Below are positions 1-9,403 of a DNA stretch of 38,368 bases, in pieces (position 1 is the first letter of the stretch; the number at the start of each line of letters is the position of its first letter). Source of the DNA: Novosphingobium sp. 32-60-15 (GTDB taxonomy: Bacteria > Pseudomonadota > Alphaproteobacteria > Sphingomonadales > Sphingomonadaceae); assembly GCF_002280675.1 (NCBI RefSeq), contig NZ_NCEN01000024.1, positions 1-38,368 of the forward strand. Reading direction: 5' to 3'. Under the pieces are notes generated by a model. It ran no database searches. It worked only from the letters and a program-made list of their open reading frames with translations, and was not told where the DNA came from. Made by a program: the position numbers and the translations under genes.

Positions 1-46
1 CGGCGATCTGTTCACGCTCGTCCCCGAACTCACCGGCAAGCTGTAA
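1..46 (+). CDS. ETF alpha subunit, C-terminal end (partial)
   Basis: Only the last 14 codons are visible, in frame 2, reading GDLFTLVPELTGKL and then TAA at 44-46. The pattern DLF-x-x-VPE-L/M-T is how electron transfer flavoprotein alpha subunits end; the human protein ends in DLFKVVPEMTEIL. If correct, the protein binds FAD and passes electrons from acyl-CoA dehydrogenases to the ETF:quinone oxidoreductase. The call rests on a very short tail, so it is tentative. A strong terminator follows 25 bases downstream, which fits the end of a transcription unit. Confidence 0.55.
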   Translation, partial: GDLFTLVPELTGKL

Positions 47-70
47 GCTTCCGGCCACACCGCACACACA

Positions 71-98
71 AAAGGCCCCGCAGAAATGCGGGGCCTTT
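71..98. terminator. Bidirectional intrinsic terminator
   Basis: A perfect 12-bp stem (71-82 with 87-98) closed by a GAAA tetraloop has an A-run on one side and a T-run on the other. It can therefore serve both the ETF-like gene from the left and the RDD operon from the right, whose last stop codon is at 99-101. Confidence 0.9.
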
Positions 99-1073
99 TC
101 AGTTTTCAGAAGCCCCAGTGTGCTTGTCGGCCTTGCGTTTGCCAAAGCGCATGCCGGTTTCCAGACGGGCACGCAGTTGGGCGTAATAGGCTTCAAGGAA
201 GGCGCGTTCATCGCCTGCACCTGCGCTCCAGCCGATCTTGCGGCAAATGGTCTGGGCCACATCGCGCATGGCCTCTTCGCGGTTTTCGCGCAAAACGCGC
301 TCCAGCGTCTGCAATTCAAACTCGCCATAAACCGCAAGGTCTTCGGTGCTGAAGAGGTACTGGGCGCCGGTTGTTTGCGATTGCCCGCGCGCAGCGTCGC
401 TGACCGACAGGGCCTGTTCCAGCTTGCGTTTGGGCGCTTCGACCACCCACGTTCCGGCAATGAGATCACCGCAACGCAACCGGTCCCGGTTGAAGAACGG
501 GAACAGCACGAAGATCAGGAACCAGACAGCCCCGGCCCAACTTGCCAAGTCCGTGTCGCCGTCGGTGGCCCAGGTGGAAATGATGAACGTGATGGGCATG
601 AACAGTTCGATATCGCGCACCAGATTGCGCGCGATCACCGCCTCTGTCGTCAGCCGCGCGCCGCCTTGGGCGCTGCCACGCGCGGCCACCCGGATGCCGA
701 CGATGCGTTTGCCGGGCGTTGCACCGCGCGGCCCCAGTTCAAAGAACAGGAACCAGGCATTGCGGAACAGGAACAGGGCGATGATCCAGATGACGCCCAA
801 CGCCTGAACCGCACGGGCCGCCGGGTCTTTTCCGCCATCCAGATTGATCCCGGCGGAATCGGCGATCTTGAACAGGATCACCGTCAGCCCGATCATCGCG
901 CCGACAATCATCGTCAGATCAATCATCAACGCGCCTGCCCGCGCCCCGCGTGAGGCGAGCAGGAAGGGCAGCGGAACACCTTCAGGTGTGGTTACAATCC
1001 TGCGGCGCTTCCCATCGAAATCGGGCGGGCTGATTGGCACCGGCTTGCGGCGGGTGGAGAACGATAGCGCCAT
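99..1073 (-). CDS. RDD family membrane protein
   Basis: This 324-residue protein carries the RDD family signature. The first segment has R45 and D52 (RGARAGALMIDLTM), followed by hydrophobic stretches at about 50-70, 92-112 and 180-195, a GATPGKRIVGIRV loop at 117-129, and an RDRLRCGDLIAGT motif at 197-209. A soluble C-terminal tail of about 110 residues follows. RDD proteins are multi-pass membrane proteins that are mostly uncharacterised, some linked to ion transport. It is the last gene of a seven-gene operon; its ATG overlaps the TAA of the SpoIIM-like gene (TAATG at 1071-1075), so translation is probably coupled. Family assignment is firm and function is unknown. Confidence 0.9.
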   Translation of the reverse strand: MALSFSTRRKPVPISPPDFDGKRRRIVTTPEGVPLPFLLASRGARAGALMIDLTMIVGAMIGLTVILFKIADSAGINLDGGKDPAARAVQALGVIWIIALFLFRNAWFLFFELGPRGATPGKRIVGIRVAARGSAQGGARLTTEAVIARNLVRDIELFMPITFIISTWATDGDTDLASWAGAVWFLIFVLFPFFNRDRLRCGDLIAGTWVVEAPKRKLEQALSVSDAARGQSQTTGAQYLFSTEDLAVYGEFELQTLERVLRENREEAMRDVAQTICRKIGWSAGAGDERAFLEAYYAQLRARLETGMRFGKRKADKHTGASEN

Positions 1074-2149
1074 TACGTCCGCACTCCGCGCCGGAATGCG
1101 AAGAAGTATCCGATCCAGAACACCAGCATGAAGCCGCCCACGGTAAACCGCGCAGGCGTGTTATCAACCAGCTGGCGGGCAAAGCCTTCGAGGACGGCTG
1201 CGATGATGAGCATCAGCACAACGCCGGTCATCACTTGCGCCGCCCGCCGTCCAGCGGCAGCGGCTGCATCAAGGACCGAGGCATTGCCGGGAAAGGCCAT
1301 TGCCCGGCCGATGTGCAGGCCCGCAGCGCCCGCCAGCAGGATCGCGAACAGTTCGGTCGTCCCGTGAATGGATAGCCAGCCGATGAAATCGGGCAGCAGG
1401 CCTTGGCCATAATAGAGCCACAGCATCGCGCCCAGCAGCGCGGTATTGTGGATCAACAGCAGCATCGTGGGCAAGCCGAAGGCAAAGCCCAAGGCGAAGC
1501 ACAGGATCGATACTTGCGCATTGTTGCTGAACAGGCTGGCGGCAAACAGGCTCATCCCGTCTTTATCCTGATCGCCAAACAAAGTGCCGCGCAGCACTTC
1601 ACGGCTGGCGCCGGGTACGCGTTCGTCGGCAAACCCGGCGGAAACCAGCGAATAGTACCAATCGGGGTTGGATTCGACGAGCAGCCAGCCGACCACAGTG
1701 CCCGCGACCATCAGCGCCAGCGCGATCAGGATATCGCTGCCCATCGCGCGCACCGATGCGCTCCATTCCCCGCCCAGAAAGCGCTTGAACCACGACCATA
1801 ACGAGGCGCGCGGGCCATAGACCAGGAACCAGGCGCGCTGGGTCAACGCCTCAAGATAAGCGATCAGCGCGGCATCAAGCGATGTTTCGCGCGCGATGGA
1901 AAGGCTGGATGCGGCTGTGCGATACAGCGCGGGCAGGGCGAGCAGATCCGCGTCAGAAATGCGGCGCAGGCGGCCCGCTTCCATTTGCGTGACAATGGCT
2001 TCCAGCCGCTTCCATTCGCTTTCGCGCTCCAGCCGGAAACGGTCAGATCGGAGCGCGGCGTGTTCAGCCGCAACCGCTTGTGCAGGCGCTTTGGAAAACC
2101 ACCCGCCGATCTTCTGCGCGATTGTGGGAGCTGCGGTTGCTGGTGTCAT
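1073..2149 (-). CDS. SpoIIM-like (DUF95) integral membrane protein
   Basis: This 358-residue protein has a charged, probably cytosolic N-terminus of about 130 residues (FRLERESEWKRLEAI, then a helical region). Several transmembrane segments follow, the first at about 138-158, with Gly/Ala/Leu-rich helices up to the C-terminus and an internal motif HNTALLGAMLW. This is the architecture of the stage II sporulation protein M family, which in non-sporulating bacteria is regularly found beside MoxR, DUF58 and RDD genes. No sporulation role is implied here. The start overlaps the DUF58 stop by 4 nt (2146-2149). Confidence 0.88.
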   Translation of the reverse strand: MTPATAAPTIAQKIGGWFSKAPAQAVAAEHAALRSDRFRLERESEWKRLEAIVTQMEAGRLRRISDADLLALPALYRTAASSLSIARETSLDAALIAYLEALTQRAWFLVYGPRASLWSWFKRFLGGEWSASVRAMGSDILIALALMVAGTVVGWLLVESNPDWYYSLVSAGFADERVPGASREVLRGTLFGDQDKDGMSLFAASLFSNNAQVSILCFALGFAFGLPTMLLLIHNTALLGAMLWLYYGQGLLPDFIGWLSIHGTTELFAILLAGAAGLHIGRAMAFPGNASVLDAAAAAGRRAAQVMTGVVLMLIIAAVLEGFARQLVDNTPARFTVGGFMLVFWIGYFFAFRRGVRT

Positions 2150-3474
2150 CCGATCCGCCCTTCGCGTTTGACCGCAAGATAGGCATCAAGCAGCCGCGTG
2201 CCGATGATGTCATGCGGAGCCTCGATCACGCGCACGCCAAGCTGGCGCAGGCGTTGCAGGACCAAGGTGCGCTGCCGGACAAGCGATGTGGCCGTGACGG
2301 CTTGCGCAACGCTGTCCATGTCTTGCACCGGGGCAGCTATGATGCGCGCAAGATCGGCATCGGTCATCACCACGAACAGCACGACATGGCGTTCAACCAG
2401 CCGCCCCACGTTTTCGACCATCAGTTCGGCGCTGGTAGGATCGGCAAAATCGGAGAACAGCACGATCAGCGAACGGCGTTGCAACCGCGCGGCCAGCGTT
2501 GACAGGGCTAGGGTGAAGTTGGCCTCGCCGGGGTGATAATCCAGCCCGGCGGCGGCACGCTGCAACCGCGCGAAATCGCGGCTTGAGGTGACGAACGGCG
2601 TGGCAACTTCGGGCTTTGCGGCAAAGCCGAACAGGGCGACGCGGTCTTGCGCCTTCAACGCGACATAAGCGGTGGTGAGCGCTGCGGTAACGGCACGGTC
2701 AATGCGCGGCAGGCCATCGATGGGTTCGCACATCGCCTGTCCGCAATCGAACGCGAAGACGATCTGGTTGTTGCGCTCGACCTCGTATTCCTTGGCATAA
2801 AGGCGGGCGTGGCGGGCCGAGCTTTTCCAATCGATCCGGCGGCGGTCCATGCCCGGTTCGTATTCGGCCAGCGCCTCGAAATCGGTGCCCTCGCCGCGAA
2901 TGCGCCGCGCGATCATGCCGAACTGGGCATCGCGCAGGAAGATTTGCAGCGCAGGGCTGCGCACCGGCGCGATGTTGGGCCAGATTCGCACGGCATTGTC
3001 CAACGTGCGGCTGGTCTGGCGGTGGGCAAGGCCAAGCGGGCCGGTCCAGCGCAACCAGACGCGGCTGACAGTGCCGGTGCCGCGCCGGTTGGGATGAATG
3101 GTCGCAGTCCCGCTCCACGCGCTGTCCAGCGGGGTGAGGGGCAGCGCAACGCGTCCACCCGGCGCAAGGCGCGGATCGCACTCTAGCGTGGCCTCAGGGC
3201 GGCTGCGCGGGCCAGCGCGGGCAAGGTCTGCCAGCACGGTCAGTGTCGCCGCTTCGCCAACTTCGGCATCAGTGGGCGCAATGACGCGCAAATCGGCCAA
3301 TTCGCCCGCAAACAGCCCGTCCAGCAGCACCAGAATCAGCAAAGCGCCACCCAGCGCAGGCGCGGCAATCCACGCGCCGGGCGCAGCGGCCGCAAGGATC
3401 AGCGCGAGGGGGGCAAGCCCTGCGATCAGCAACACCGCAGTCCGCGATGGCAGCAAGGCGGCCGGTCGGTTCAA
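2146..3474 (-). CDS. DUF58 domain protein
   Basis: This 442-residue protein has two N-terminal transmembrane helices (about 12-32 and 36-54), a beta-rich middle, and the DUF58 core [17 protein letters not shown] at about 205-221. A von Willebrand-like segment follows, with an aspartate at about 243 (AFDCGQAM). DUF58 proteins are thought to be partners of MoxR ATPases. The likely start is a TTG at 3474 that overlaps the TGA of the MoxR gene (TTGA), consistent with translational coupling. In many DUF58 proteins the metal site is D-x-S-x-S; here it reads D-C-G-Q-A, so classical MIDAS metal binding may be lost. Confidence 0.9.
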   Translation of the reverse strand: MNRPAALLPSRTAVLLIAGLAPLALILAAAAPGAWIAAPALGGALLILVLLDGLFAGELADLRVIAPTDAEVGEAATLTVLADLARAGPRSRPEATLECDPRLAPGGRVALPLTPLDSAWSGTATIHPNRRGTGTVSRVWLRWTGPLGLAHRQTSRTLDNAVRIWPNIAPVRSPALQIFLRDAQFGMIARRIRGEGTDFEALAEYEPGMDRRRIDWKSSARHARLYAKEYEVERNNQIVFAFDCGQAMCEPIDGLPRIDRAVTAALTTAYVALKAQDRVALFGFAAKPEVATPFVTSSRDFARLQRAAAGLDYHPGEANFTLALSTLAARLQRRSLIVLFSDFADPTSAELMVENVGRLVERHVVLFVVMTDADLARIIAAPVQDMDSVAQAVTATSLVRQRTLVLQRLRQLGVRVIEAPHDIIGTRLLDAYLAVKREGRIG

Positions 3475-4436
3475 CGCGGGGCTTCCGTGCTTTCCACCAA
3501 TGTCGCAACAATCGCTTCCACTTGCTTGCCTTCAATCTCGGCCGCAGGGCTGAGTAGCAAGCGGTGGCGCAAAACAGCGGTGGCCAGCGCCTTTACGTCG
3601 TCAGGAATCACATAATTGCGCGCATCGAGCGCGGCGCGGGCACGGGCTGCACCTGCCAGCAATACGGCGGCACGCGGCGATGCACCGGCCACCAGGTCGC
3701 CGGTTTCGCGGGTGGCCCGCACCAGCCGCACCACGTAATCGACAATCGATTCGGCCAGCGTCACCGCTGCAACCGCGTCACTGGCGCGCGCCAGTTCATC
3801 AGAATTGGTGACGGCCACGATGCCCATTTGCGCAGGCTTTGCCGCACCGCGACCCTCGCCATAGCGCGTAACGATGCGCGCTTCTTCTTCTGCCGAAGGG
3901 TAATTGACCAGCAATTTGAACAGGAACCGGTCCAATTGCGCTTCGGGCAGGGGGTATACGCCCTGACTTTCGATCGGGTTTTGCGTGGCGACGACCATGA
4001 ACCTGTCAGACAGCGCATGCGCTTCGCCATCCAGCGTCACGCGGCGCTCCTGCATGGCTTCCAGCAGGGCGGCCTGCGTCTTGGGCGGGGTGCGGTTGAT
4101 TTCATCGGCGAGCAGCAATTCGTGGAAGATCGGCCCACGCGTCAGGGTGAACTGGCTGGTCTGGAAGTTGAACAGGTTGGAGCCCAGAATATCGCCCGGC
4201 ATCAGATCCGGCGTGAACTGGATACGCCCGAAATCGAGGCCTAAAGACGCTGCAAGGCATTGCGCCAGAAACGTCTTTGCCGTGCCCGGAGGCCCTTCGA
4301 GCAGAACGTGCCCGCCCGCAAACAGCGCGACGAGCAGGTGGTCGAGCACGTCATCCTGTCCGACCACGGCTTTGCCCACTTCGCTGCGGATCCTTGCCGC
4401 CAGCGCGCCAAGTTCCTCAAGGGTCATATCGCTCAC
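3471..4436 (-). CDS. MoxR-family AAA+ ATPase
   Basis: This 321-residue AAA+ protein has Walker A GPPGTAKT at 48-55, Walker B LLLADE at 107-112, and a sensor 1 segment [12 protein letters not shown] around 148-159. The typical PEAQLDRF motif follows at about 164-171. MoxR ATPases act as chaperones that mature or insert cofactors or metal-binding partner proteins, commonly with DUF58/VWA partners such as the next gene. The start is GTG at 4436, overlapping the previous stop as GTGA; an in-frame ATG at 4427 is an alternative. The family is certain; the substrate is unknown. Confidence 0.95.
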   Translation of the reverse strand: MSDMTLEELGALAARIRSEVGKAVVGQDDVLDHLLVALFAGGHVLLEGPPGTAKTFLAQCLAASLGLDFGRIQFTPDLMPGDILGSNLFNFQTSQFTLTRGPIFHELLLADEINRTPPKTQAALLEAMQERRVTLDGEAHALSDRFMVVATQNPIESQGVYPLPEAQLDRFLFKLLVNYPSAEEEARIVTRYGEGRGAAKPAQMGIVAVTNSDELARASDAVAAVTLAESIVDYVVRLVRATRETGDLVAGASPRAAVLLAGAARARAALDARNYVIPDDVKALATAVLRHRLLLSPAAEIEGKQVEAIVATLVESTEAPR

Positions 4437-5713
4437 GTCAGGTCCTTTTCGATCTGGTGCACCACGGCAGCGCGCCGGGTCAGGTCATGGGGTTTGCGCG
4501 CGCTGCGCAAATGCGCTGCAGCTGCGGAAAAACGCGGTCCGCCAAGGCCGCGCCGGTCTTGGGCGGCGTCGATCAGCTTCTCTGTGGCTTCGGCGGATTG
4601 TCCGCGCGGCAGGCCAAGTGCCAGCGCCAGCCGGTCCCGCACCGCATCGGCATAAGGCGTTGCGACAAGATGGACGCGGCCGGTGCGGCGGATGAGGCCC
4701 GCGGCATTGGCCACCAGCGCCGCCTTGCCATTGGCAATCTCCGGCCCGCTTTGCAGTGCAGGGCCAAAGCGGTGCAATGCGCGCCACGCCACCGCCAGCG
4801 CCGCCAGCAACAGGCACAACGTTGCGGCCAGAAACGGCGGTTCAAACGCCAGAGTGAGCAGATTGCGGCTTGCGCCAAAGCCGTTGAACGTCATGTCAAA
4901 TGCGAAAGGCTGGGCGCGATTATCGGCTGCGGCAAGGATAAGGTCGCGTGCCAGCAGGGCGGTTGCCTTGTCGGCAAGACCCCAGTTGTCCAGCAAGTCC
5001 GGTTCGAACACCATGACCACGGGATAGCGGTCTTCATCCTCGCCGCCATAATCCGGATCAATCCCGGCAAATTCATTGAGCGCGGGGTAATAGCCATCGT
5101 CATCCAGCCAGGCGGCCAGCACTTTGCCGTTGCCTGCGGTGATGATGGGCACCAGCCCCTTGCCCGATCCTGATTCGACCCGCCGGTCATCCGGCAGTGG
5201 CCCGCGTCGTGTTCCCACGCGCCAGCCGCCCGCAGGAGGGGACTTGTCGGTGCCGATCTGAACCGCCACATTGTCTGCAAAGCCCTCCCAGTCGGGTGCT
5301 ATAGTATCAACCACTTGCACCCAGCCACGCTTGGCCTTTGTTGAATTTACGCCCAACGCCAGCCATTTTGGCGTGACCACGATGGTTGGCCCGATGTAGC
5401 GCCGGGCTTCGACGACTTTGGCAATTTCCTTGCCCTCTGCGCTGGCAGGAGGCGTCAGAATGAGCAATCCCGGTTGGGTTTCAATGGCCTGACGGTTGCG
5501 CTGGCGGATCACGTCGAGGCCTTCCGCCTCAAGCATTTGCGCAATTCCGGCGTATCCGTTGAGGCCGTAGCCGCCAACATGCGCGCCGCCATTGTTGCCA
5601 CTGCCACCGGTATTATTGCCAAGGAACCACAGCAGGCCAACAAAGGCCAGCGCGCCGATCAGCAGCATCCCGATCACAGTCGAGCGCGGGAAAGGAGACG
5701 CAGCGGCGGTCAT
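4433..5713 (-). CDS. DUF4350 domain membrane protein
   Basis: This 426-residue protein has an N-terminal transmembrane helix at about 12-31 and a Gly/Asn-rich linker. A large, presumably periplasmic domain follows with the DUF4350 look ([16 protein letters not shown], then GLLILTPPA). A second helix lies at about 290-312, before a cytosolic helical tail. DUF4350 sits between DUF4129 and MoxR in many bacterial genomes. The ATG at 5713 overlaps the DUF4129 stop (ATGA). Biochemical role unknown. Confidence 0.82.
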   Translation of the reverse strand: MTAAASPFPRSTVIGMLLIGALAFVGLLWFLGNNTGGSGNNGGAHVGGYGLNGYAGIAQMLEAEGLDVIRQRNRQAIETQPGLLILTPPASAEGKEIAKVVEARRYIGPTIVVTPKWLALGVNSTKAKRGWVQVVDTIAPDWEGFADNVAVQIGTDKSPPAGGWRVGTRRGPLPDDRRVESGSGKGLVPIITAGNGKVLAAWLDDDGYYPALNEFAGIDPDYGGEDEDRYPVVMVFEPDLLDNWGLADKATALLARDLILAAADNRAQPFAFDMTFNGFGASRNLLTLAFEPPFLAATLCLLLAALAVAWRALHRFGPALQSGPEIANGKAALVANAAGLIRRTGRVHLVATPYADAVRDRLALALGLPRGQSAEATEKLIDAAQDRRGLGGPRFSAAAAHLRSARKPHDLTRRAAVVHQIEKDLT

Positions 5714-6396
5714 GGTACAGCCTCAAGCCGTTCGAGCGCGAACTGTGCATAGGCAGCGCGCGCAGCAGACCAATCGCCCGCATCAAGGCGGCGCAGGGCA
5801 TAGCGGGCGCGTTCCACCAATCCGGCAATCTCGGCAAAGGCATGGCGCGCGCTTTGCGGCAGGGCGGTGATCGCGCCGATTTCACGCGCGGTGCTTGACG
5901 GAGAAAGCCAATCGGGCCGCGCTTGAGCAATCTGGCCGATGCTGCGCTGAAGCAGCAAGTGCGCGGCTTCATCAAAACGGCCTTCTGCAGCCAGCCGGTC
6001 AGCATCTTCCAGCAAGGCCAAAGCCTCTTCACGCGCGGGCGACCATTCAGGAGTTGCTGTGCGGGGGCGCGCCTTGCGTTGCTGCCACAGTGGCCAAAGC
6101 AATGCCCATGCGATCCATACGGTGCCGATGCCAGCACCAAACAGCAAAGCCAATTCAACCCAGCCCCAGCTTGCGCCCAGCAGGCTTCCAAAAGGTGAAA
6201 GGAGCCAATCCAGAAAGCGGCCGATTGCCTTCAGCCATTCAGGCGTTACCGGTACGGGATCGGGCGGGACGGGCGCAAACTGGATATCGCCTGCCTCATG
6301 CACAGACGCCCACGCCTTTTCAGCCGCCGTCACGTCATTGCTTGCAGTGTTTGCTGTCACAAGCGCACTGGTTGCATGCAGTTGCGCTTGCCGCAA
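5710..6396 (-). CDS. DUF4129 domain protein
   Basis: This protein of up to 228 residues has one central transmembrane segment (about 85-105) and a C-terminal helical DUF4129 region with the pattern EEALALLEDADRLAAEGR. No ATG lies near the start; the longest frame starts with TTG at 6396, six bases after the pheA stop, and a GTG twelve codons later is an alternative. The gap shows that it continues the pheA transcript. It may scaffold the MoxR/DUF58 complex, but this is inference from gene order only. Confidence 0.78.
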   Translation of the reverse strand: MRQAQLHATSALVTANTASNDVTAAEKAWASVHEAGDIQFAPVPPDPVPVTPEWLKAIGRFLDWLLSPFGSLLGASWGWVELALLFGAGIGTVWIAWALLWPLWQQRKARPRTATPEWSPAREEALALLEDADRLAAEGRFDEAAHLLLQRSIGQIAQARPDWLSPSSTAREIGAITALPQSARHAFAEIAGLVERARYALRRLDAGDWSAARAAYAQFALERLEAVP

Positions 6397-6402
6397 GTGC
6401 TA

Positions 6403-7293
6403 CTAACCCCGAATACGCTCCATCGGGTAGGTGCCAAGCATGCGCAGGCGCTTGGCAAAGTACGCAAGCTCTTCAAATGCGCGGTCTACTGCCGGATCGC
6501 CGGGTGCGCCGACAATATCTGCGAAAAACTCGGTCGCGGCAAAGCTGGCCCCGCGCTGGTAGCTTTCCAGCTTGGTCATGTTCACGCCATTTGTGGCAAA
6601 GCCGCCCAGCGCTTTGTAAAGCGCAGCAGGAATATTGCGCACTTCGAACACGAAGGTGGTCATCGCCGGACCGTCAATCGCTGCGGGGTCCAACGGGGTT
6701 CTGGACAGGATGACGAATCGCGTGGTGTTGTCGTGCGCGTCCTCGACATTGTCCTCGATGACTTTCAGGCCATAGAGTTCTGCAGCGATTCGCGGCGCGA
6801 GCGCGGCGACTGTGGGATCGCCCAGTTCTGCTACATAGGCCGCAGCGCCCGCCGTATCGGCATAGCTCATCGGCACAATGCCGCGTTCCCGCAGATAGAA
6901 TCGCGATTGGCCCAGCGCTTGCGGGTGGCTGTAGGCCGCCGTGAAGGGACCATCACCCAGCGCCATCAGGCTGGCGTGAATCTCAAGGAAATGCTCGCCA
7001 ACAATCGACAATCCGCTTTCGGGCAGCAGGAAATGGATGTCGGCAACGCGGCCATGCTGTGAATTTTCAATCGGGATGATAGCTTGTCCTGCGCGGCCTT
7101 CCTTCACCGCATCCAGCGCATCTTCGAACGAAAAGCACGGCAGCGGCAGGCAATCGGGCAGGGCTTCCAATGCCGCGCGGTGCGAATTGGCGCCCGGTGC
7201 ACCCTGAAAGGACACGGCGCGCGCCGGATCAGCGGCGGCGGCAGCGGCCATTTGTTCGACAAGGACGAGCGCGGGTGCGGGATAACTCTGCAT
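6403..7293 (-). CDS. pheA: Prephenate dehydratase
   Basis: This enzyme converts prephenate to phenylpyruvate in phenylalanine synthesis. The N-terminal catalytic domain has FQGAPGANSHRAAL, PIENSQHGRV and the DNTTRF motif that carries the catalytic Thr-Arg-Phe. The C-terminal ACT domain, the phenylalanine allosteric site, contains FEVRNIPAALYKALGGFA and LESY. It is a stand-alone dehydratase without a chorismate mutase domain. I prefer the ATG at 7293 (MQSYPAP, 296 residues); an upstream in-frame start at 7332 would add 13 residues of no recognisable character. It is the first gene of the operon that runs into the MoxR cluster. Confidence 0.93.
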   Translation of the reverse strand: MQSYPAPALVLVEQMAAAAAADPARAVSFQGAPGANSHRAALEALPDCLPLPCFSFEDALDAVKEGRAGQAIIPIENSQHGRVADIHFLLPESGLSIVGEHFLEIHASLMALGDGPFTAAYSHPQALGQSRFYLRERGIVPMSYADTAGAAAYVAELGDPTVAALAPRIAAELYGLKVIEDNVEDAHDNTTRFVILSRTPLDPAAIDGPAMTTFVFEVRNIPAALYKALGGFATNGVNMTKLESYQRGASFAATEFFADIVGAPGDPAVDRAFEELAYFAKRLRMLGTYPMERIRG

Positions 7294-7462
7294 GATGCCA
7301 GCGCGATTAAGCCTGTGCGACACCGGCGGCAAGGGCGTGATGCAAGCTTCTTGTCATTTTGCGAGTCAAAGCATCTTGCGCTTGGGCGGGGGGCTGACTA
7401 GAGCGTGCCGCAACTCGCGCGGGGGCCGGCAGGGTGTCGGCGTGCGCCATTGGGGTTCGTAA

Positions 7463-8089
7463 ATGGACGACCGTTTCAACACCATCGCTGGATGGGCTTT
7501 GTTCGGGGGCATCGTTGCCCTGGGCCTTTCCAGCCTTTCGGGACACTATTTCCTCGCCGATAAGGAACATCGCCCTGAAAAGATGGGCTATGCGATTGAA
7601 GGCGTAGAAGAAGAAGCCGCCGCTGGCGGTGAAAAGGAACTGCCTTTGGCAACGCTACTCGCCACCGGCGATGTGGCCAAGGGTGAGGCCGTTTTTGCCA
7701 AGTGCAAGGCTTGCCATGTCGCCGCTCAAGGCGGTGCTAACGGCATTGGACCGGCGCTCTATGGCATCGTCGGCAAGCCTGTTGGCAAGTCTGTGGCAGG
7801 TTTTGCCTATTCGGCAGATCTTGCAGGGCACGGCGGCAACTGGGACTTTGCCACGCTGGATTCATGGTTGAAGAACCCCAAGGCATTTGCGGCTGGCACC
7901 AAGATGTCGTTCGCAGGGCTCGCCAAGGGTGAAGACCGCGCCAACGTGATCCTTTATCTCAACTCGTTGGGTTCAAACCTGCCTTTGCCAGCGGCAGAAG
8001 CAGCACCGGCAGCTGAAGCAGCGCCTGCTGATGCAGCGGCGTCTGACGCAGCGGTTGAAGCAGCACCTTCGGAAGCTGCCGCGCAATAA
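7463..8089 (+). CDS. Membrane-anchored class I c-type cytochrome (CycM-like)
   Basis: This 208-residue protein has an uncleaved N-terminal helix at about 8-31, an acidic linker, and a single haem-binding motif C81-K-A-C84-H85. The Met ligand is probably M148 in TKMSF. This is the layout of the membrane-bound cytochrome c552/CycM family, which carries electrons from the bc1 complex to the terminal oxidase in alphaproteobacteria. The last 35 residues are an Ala/Glu/Pro low-complexity tail (repeats like AAEAAP). It is divergent from pheA and closed by a strong terminator. Confidence 0.93.
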   Translation: MDDRFNTIAGWALFGGIVALGLSSLSGHYFLADKEHRPEKMGYAIEGVEEEAAAGGEKELPLATLLATGDVAKGEAVFAKCKACHVAAQGGANGIGPALYGIVGKPVGKSVAGFAYSADLAGHGGNWDFATLDSWLKNPKAFAAGTKMSFAGLAKGEDRANVILYLNSLGSNLPLPAAEAAPAAEAAPADAAASDAAVEAAPSEAAAQ

Positions 8090-8110
8090 TCGTTGCGCAT
8101 CGCGACACAT

Positions 8111-8147
8111 GCAAAAGGCGCCGGGAGCAATTCCGGCGCCTTTTTGC
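8111..8147. terminator. Intrinsic terminator after the cytochrome gene
   Basis: A perfect 12-bp GC-rich stem (8113-8124 with 8133-8144) has an 8-nt loop and five T bases after it. The A-run on the opposite strand makes it usable from both directions, and the minus-strand gene ending at 8190 probably shares it. Confidence 0.9.
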
Positions 8148-8189
8148 TGTATTGCCAGCCCTGAATTGGGCTGAAAATCAGGTCAAAAA

Positions 8190-8615
8190 TCAAGCGGGGC
8201 AGGCGGTTGCCATGATCGTTTCGCCAAGCGTCTCGGGCTCTACCGCCTCGTAAAGATCGGCGCGGTCATTTGGCACGGCATGGCGCGCGATCACTTTGCC
8301 ATCGGCGGTGTAATCGGTGGCGGCGGCAATCAGCATGCGGCGGCTGGCGCAATCGTATTGGAACAGGATGATCTTGCGGCCCGCTTCAATCCCGTAAGCG
8401 GTCGTGTGATCGAACCCGGCCCAAACCTGACGCACCGTGAAATGGCGTTCTGCACTGGGCGGCAATTCCTGAACCGATTCGGGCCGGACCAGAACTTCGG
8501 TACGGTCCTCGGCCACCCCGATGACTTTCCAATCCGCGCTCCAACCTTGTGCCATCGCATCGCCGGAGAAGCCAAGGAGGGCAAGAGGAAGAAGCATTTT
8601 GCGGACGGTCATCAT
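8190..8615 (-). CDS. Secreted small protein, surface-adhesin E-like fold
   Basis: A signal peptide (MMTVRKMLLPLALLG, then DAMAQG, cleavage probably after AMA) precedes a domain of about 120 residues. The pattern is W-K-V-I-G, D-R-T-E-V-L-V-R-P-E-S-V, then IILFQYDCASRRM. This resembles the small periplasmic family annotated as surface-adhesin protein E in proteobacteria, but I rate that as family resemblance only. The start at 8615 is chosen because CGGAG lies about 8-10 bases upstream and the signal peptide begins there; the longer frame to 8666 has no support. No function is proposed. Confidence 0.75.
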   Translation of the reverse strand: MMTVRKMLLPLALLGFSGDAMAQGWSADWKVIGVAEDRTEVLVRPESVQELPPSAERHFTVRQVWAGFDHTTAYGIEAGRKIILFQYDCASRRMLIAAATDYTADGKVIARHAVPNDRADLYEAVEPETLGETIMATACPA

Positions 8616-8733
8616 CGGGTGGCTCCGGAACATTCGGGTAATGTTTCGATAACCAAATCCGTACACGGCGCGACTACGGGGTTATACGTAAGTCCCGCGA
8701 TGCGACAGCCGCCGTGGTTAATCCTAACGCCGC

Positions 8734-9402
8734 CTATTCCGCGCGCCCCTTGAAGCCTTGCGCGATCACGTACCATTCGGACGAATCCTTGCGGCTGGAT
8801 GGCGGCTTGGCGTGCTTTACCGTGGTGAAGTTCTTTTTCAGGATCGTCAGCAATTCGGCATCGGTCCCGCCGGCAAAGACTTTGGCGATGAATGCCCCGC
8901 CCGGTGCCAGCGACGTTATGGCAAAGTCCACCGCCGTTTCCACAAGGCCCATCGTGCGCAAATGGTCGGTCTGTTTGTGGCCCACGGTATTGGCGGCCAT
9001 GTCGCACACCACAAGGTCAGGCGGGCCATCCAGCGCGCCTTGCAGTGCGGCAGGGGCTTCATCGGCCATGAAGTCCATCTCGAAGATGGTTACGCCTTCA
9101 ATCGGCTCGGTCGGCAGCAGATCGATGCCCACGACTTTGGCCGATGGCGCCTTCTTGCGCACCACTTGCGCCCAGCCGCCCGGCGCAATGCCAAGATCGA
9201 CCACGCGTTTGGCATTGCGCAACAGGCTGAACTTTTCGTCCAGCTCGATCAGCTTGAATGCCGCGCGGCTGCGCCAGCCTTCGGCGCGCGCCTGTTTGAC
9301 ATAAGGATCGTTGATCTGGCGCGTCAGCCAACGCGAGGACGATGCCGTGCGCTTCTTCGCGGTGCGCAAGCGCTCGTTCGGGTCTTTGCCGGATCGGCTC
9401 AT
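8734..9402 (-). CDS. rlmE: 23S rRNA 2'-O-methyltransferase RlmE (FtsJ family)
   Basis: This SAM-dependent enzyme of 222 residues methylates U2552 of 23S rRNA during late large-subunit assembly. It shows RSRAAFKLIELDEKF with the first catalytic Lys, the SAM-binding stretch VVDLGIAPGGWAQV, the catalytic aspartate in VVCDMA, and the third-Lys region GGAFIAKVFAGG. The ATG at 9402 gives the standard N-terminus (MSRSGKDP). The open frame upstream to 9627 is only antisense overlap with ppx. It follows the ppx/gppA stop with a single base between (TGA-C-ATG), so the two are co-transcribed. Confidence 0.95.
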   Translation of the reverse strand: MSRSGKDPNERLRTAKKRTASSSRWLTRQINDPYVKQARAEGWRSRAAFKLIELDEKFSLLRNAKRVVDLGIAPGGWAQVVRKKAPSAKVVGIDLLPTEPIEGVTIFEMDFMADEAPAALQGALDGPPDLVVCDMAANTVGHKQTDHLRTMGLVETAVDFAITSLAPGGAFIAKVFAGGTDAELLTILKKNFTTVKHAKPPSSRKDSSEWYVIAQGFKGRAE

Positions 9403-9403
9403 G

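Noticed and set aside
120..953. 277-residue frame on the plus strand
   Set aside because: Antisense to the RDD gene; composition is a shadow of the high-GC coding strand and there is no recognisable domain or ribosome binding site.
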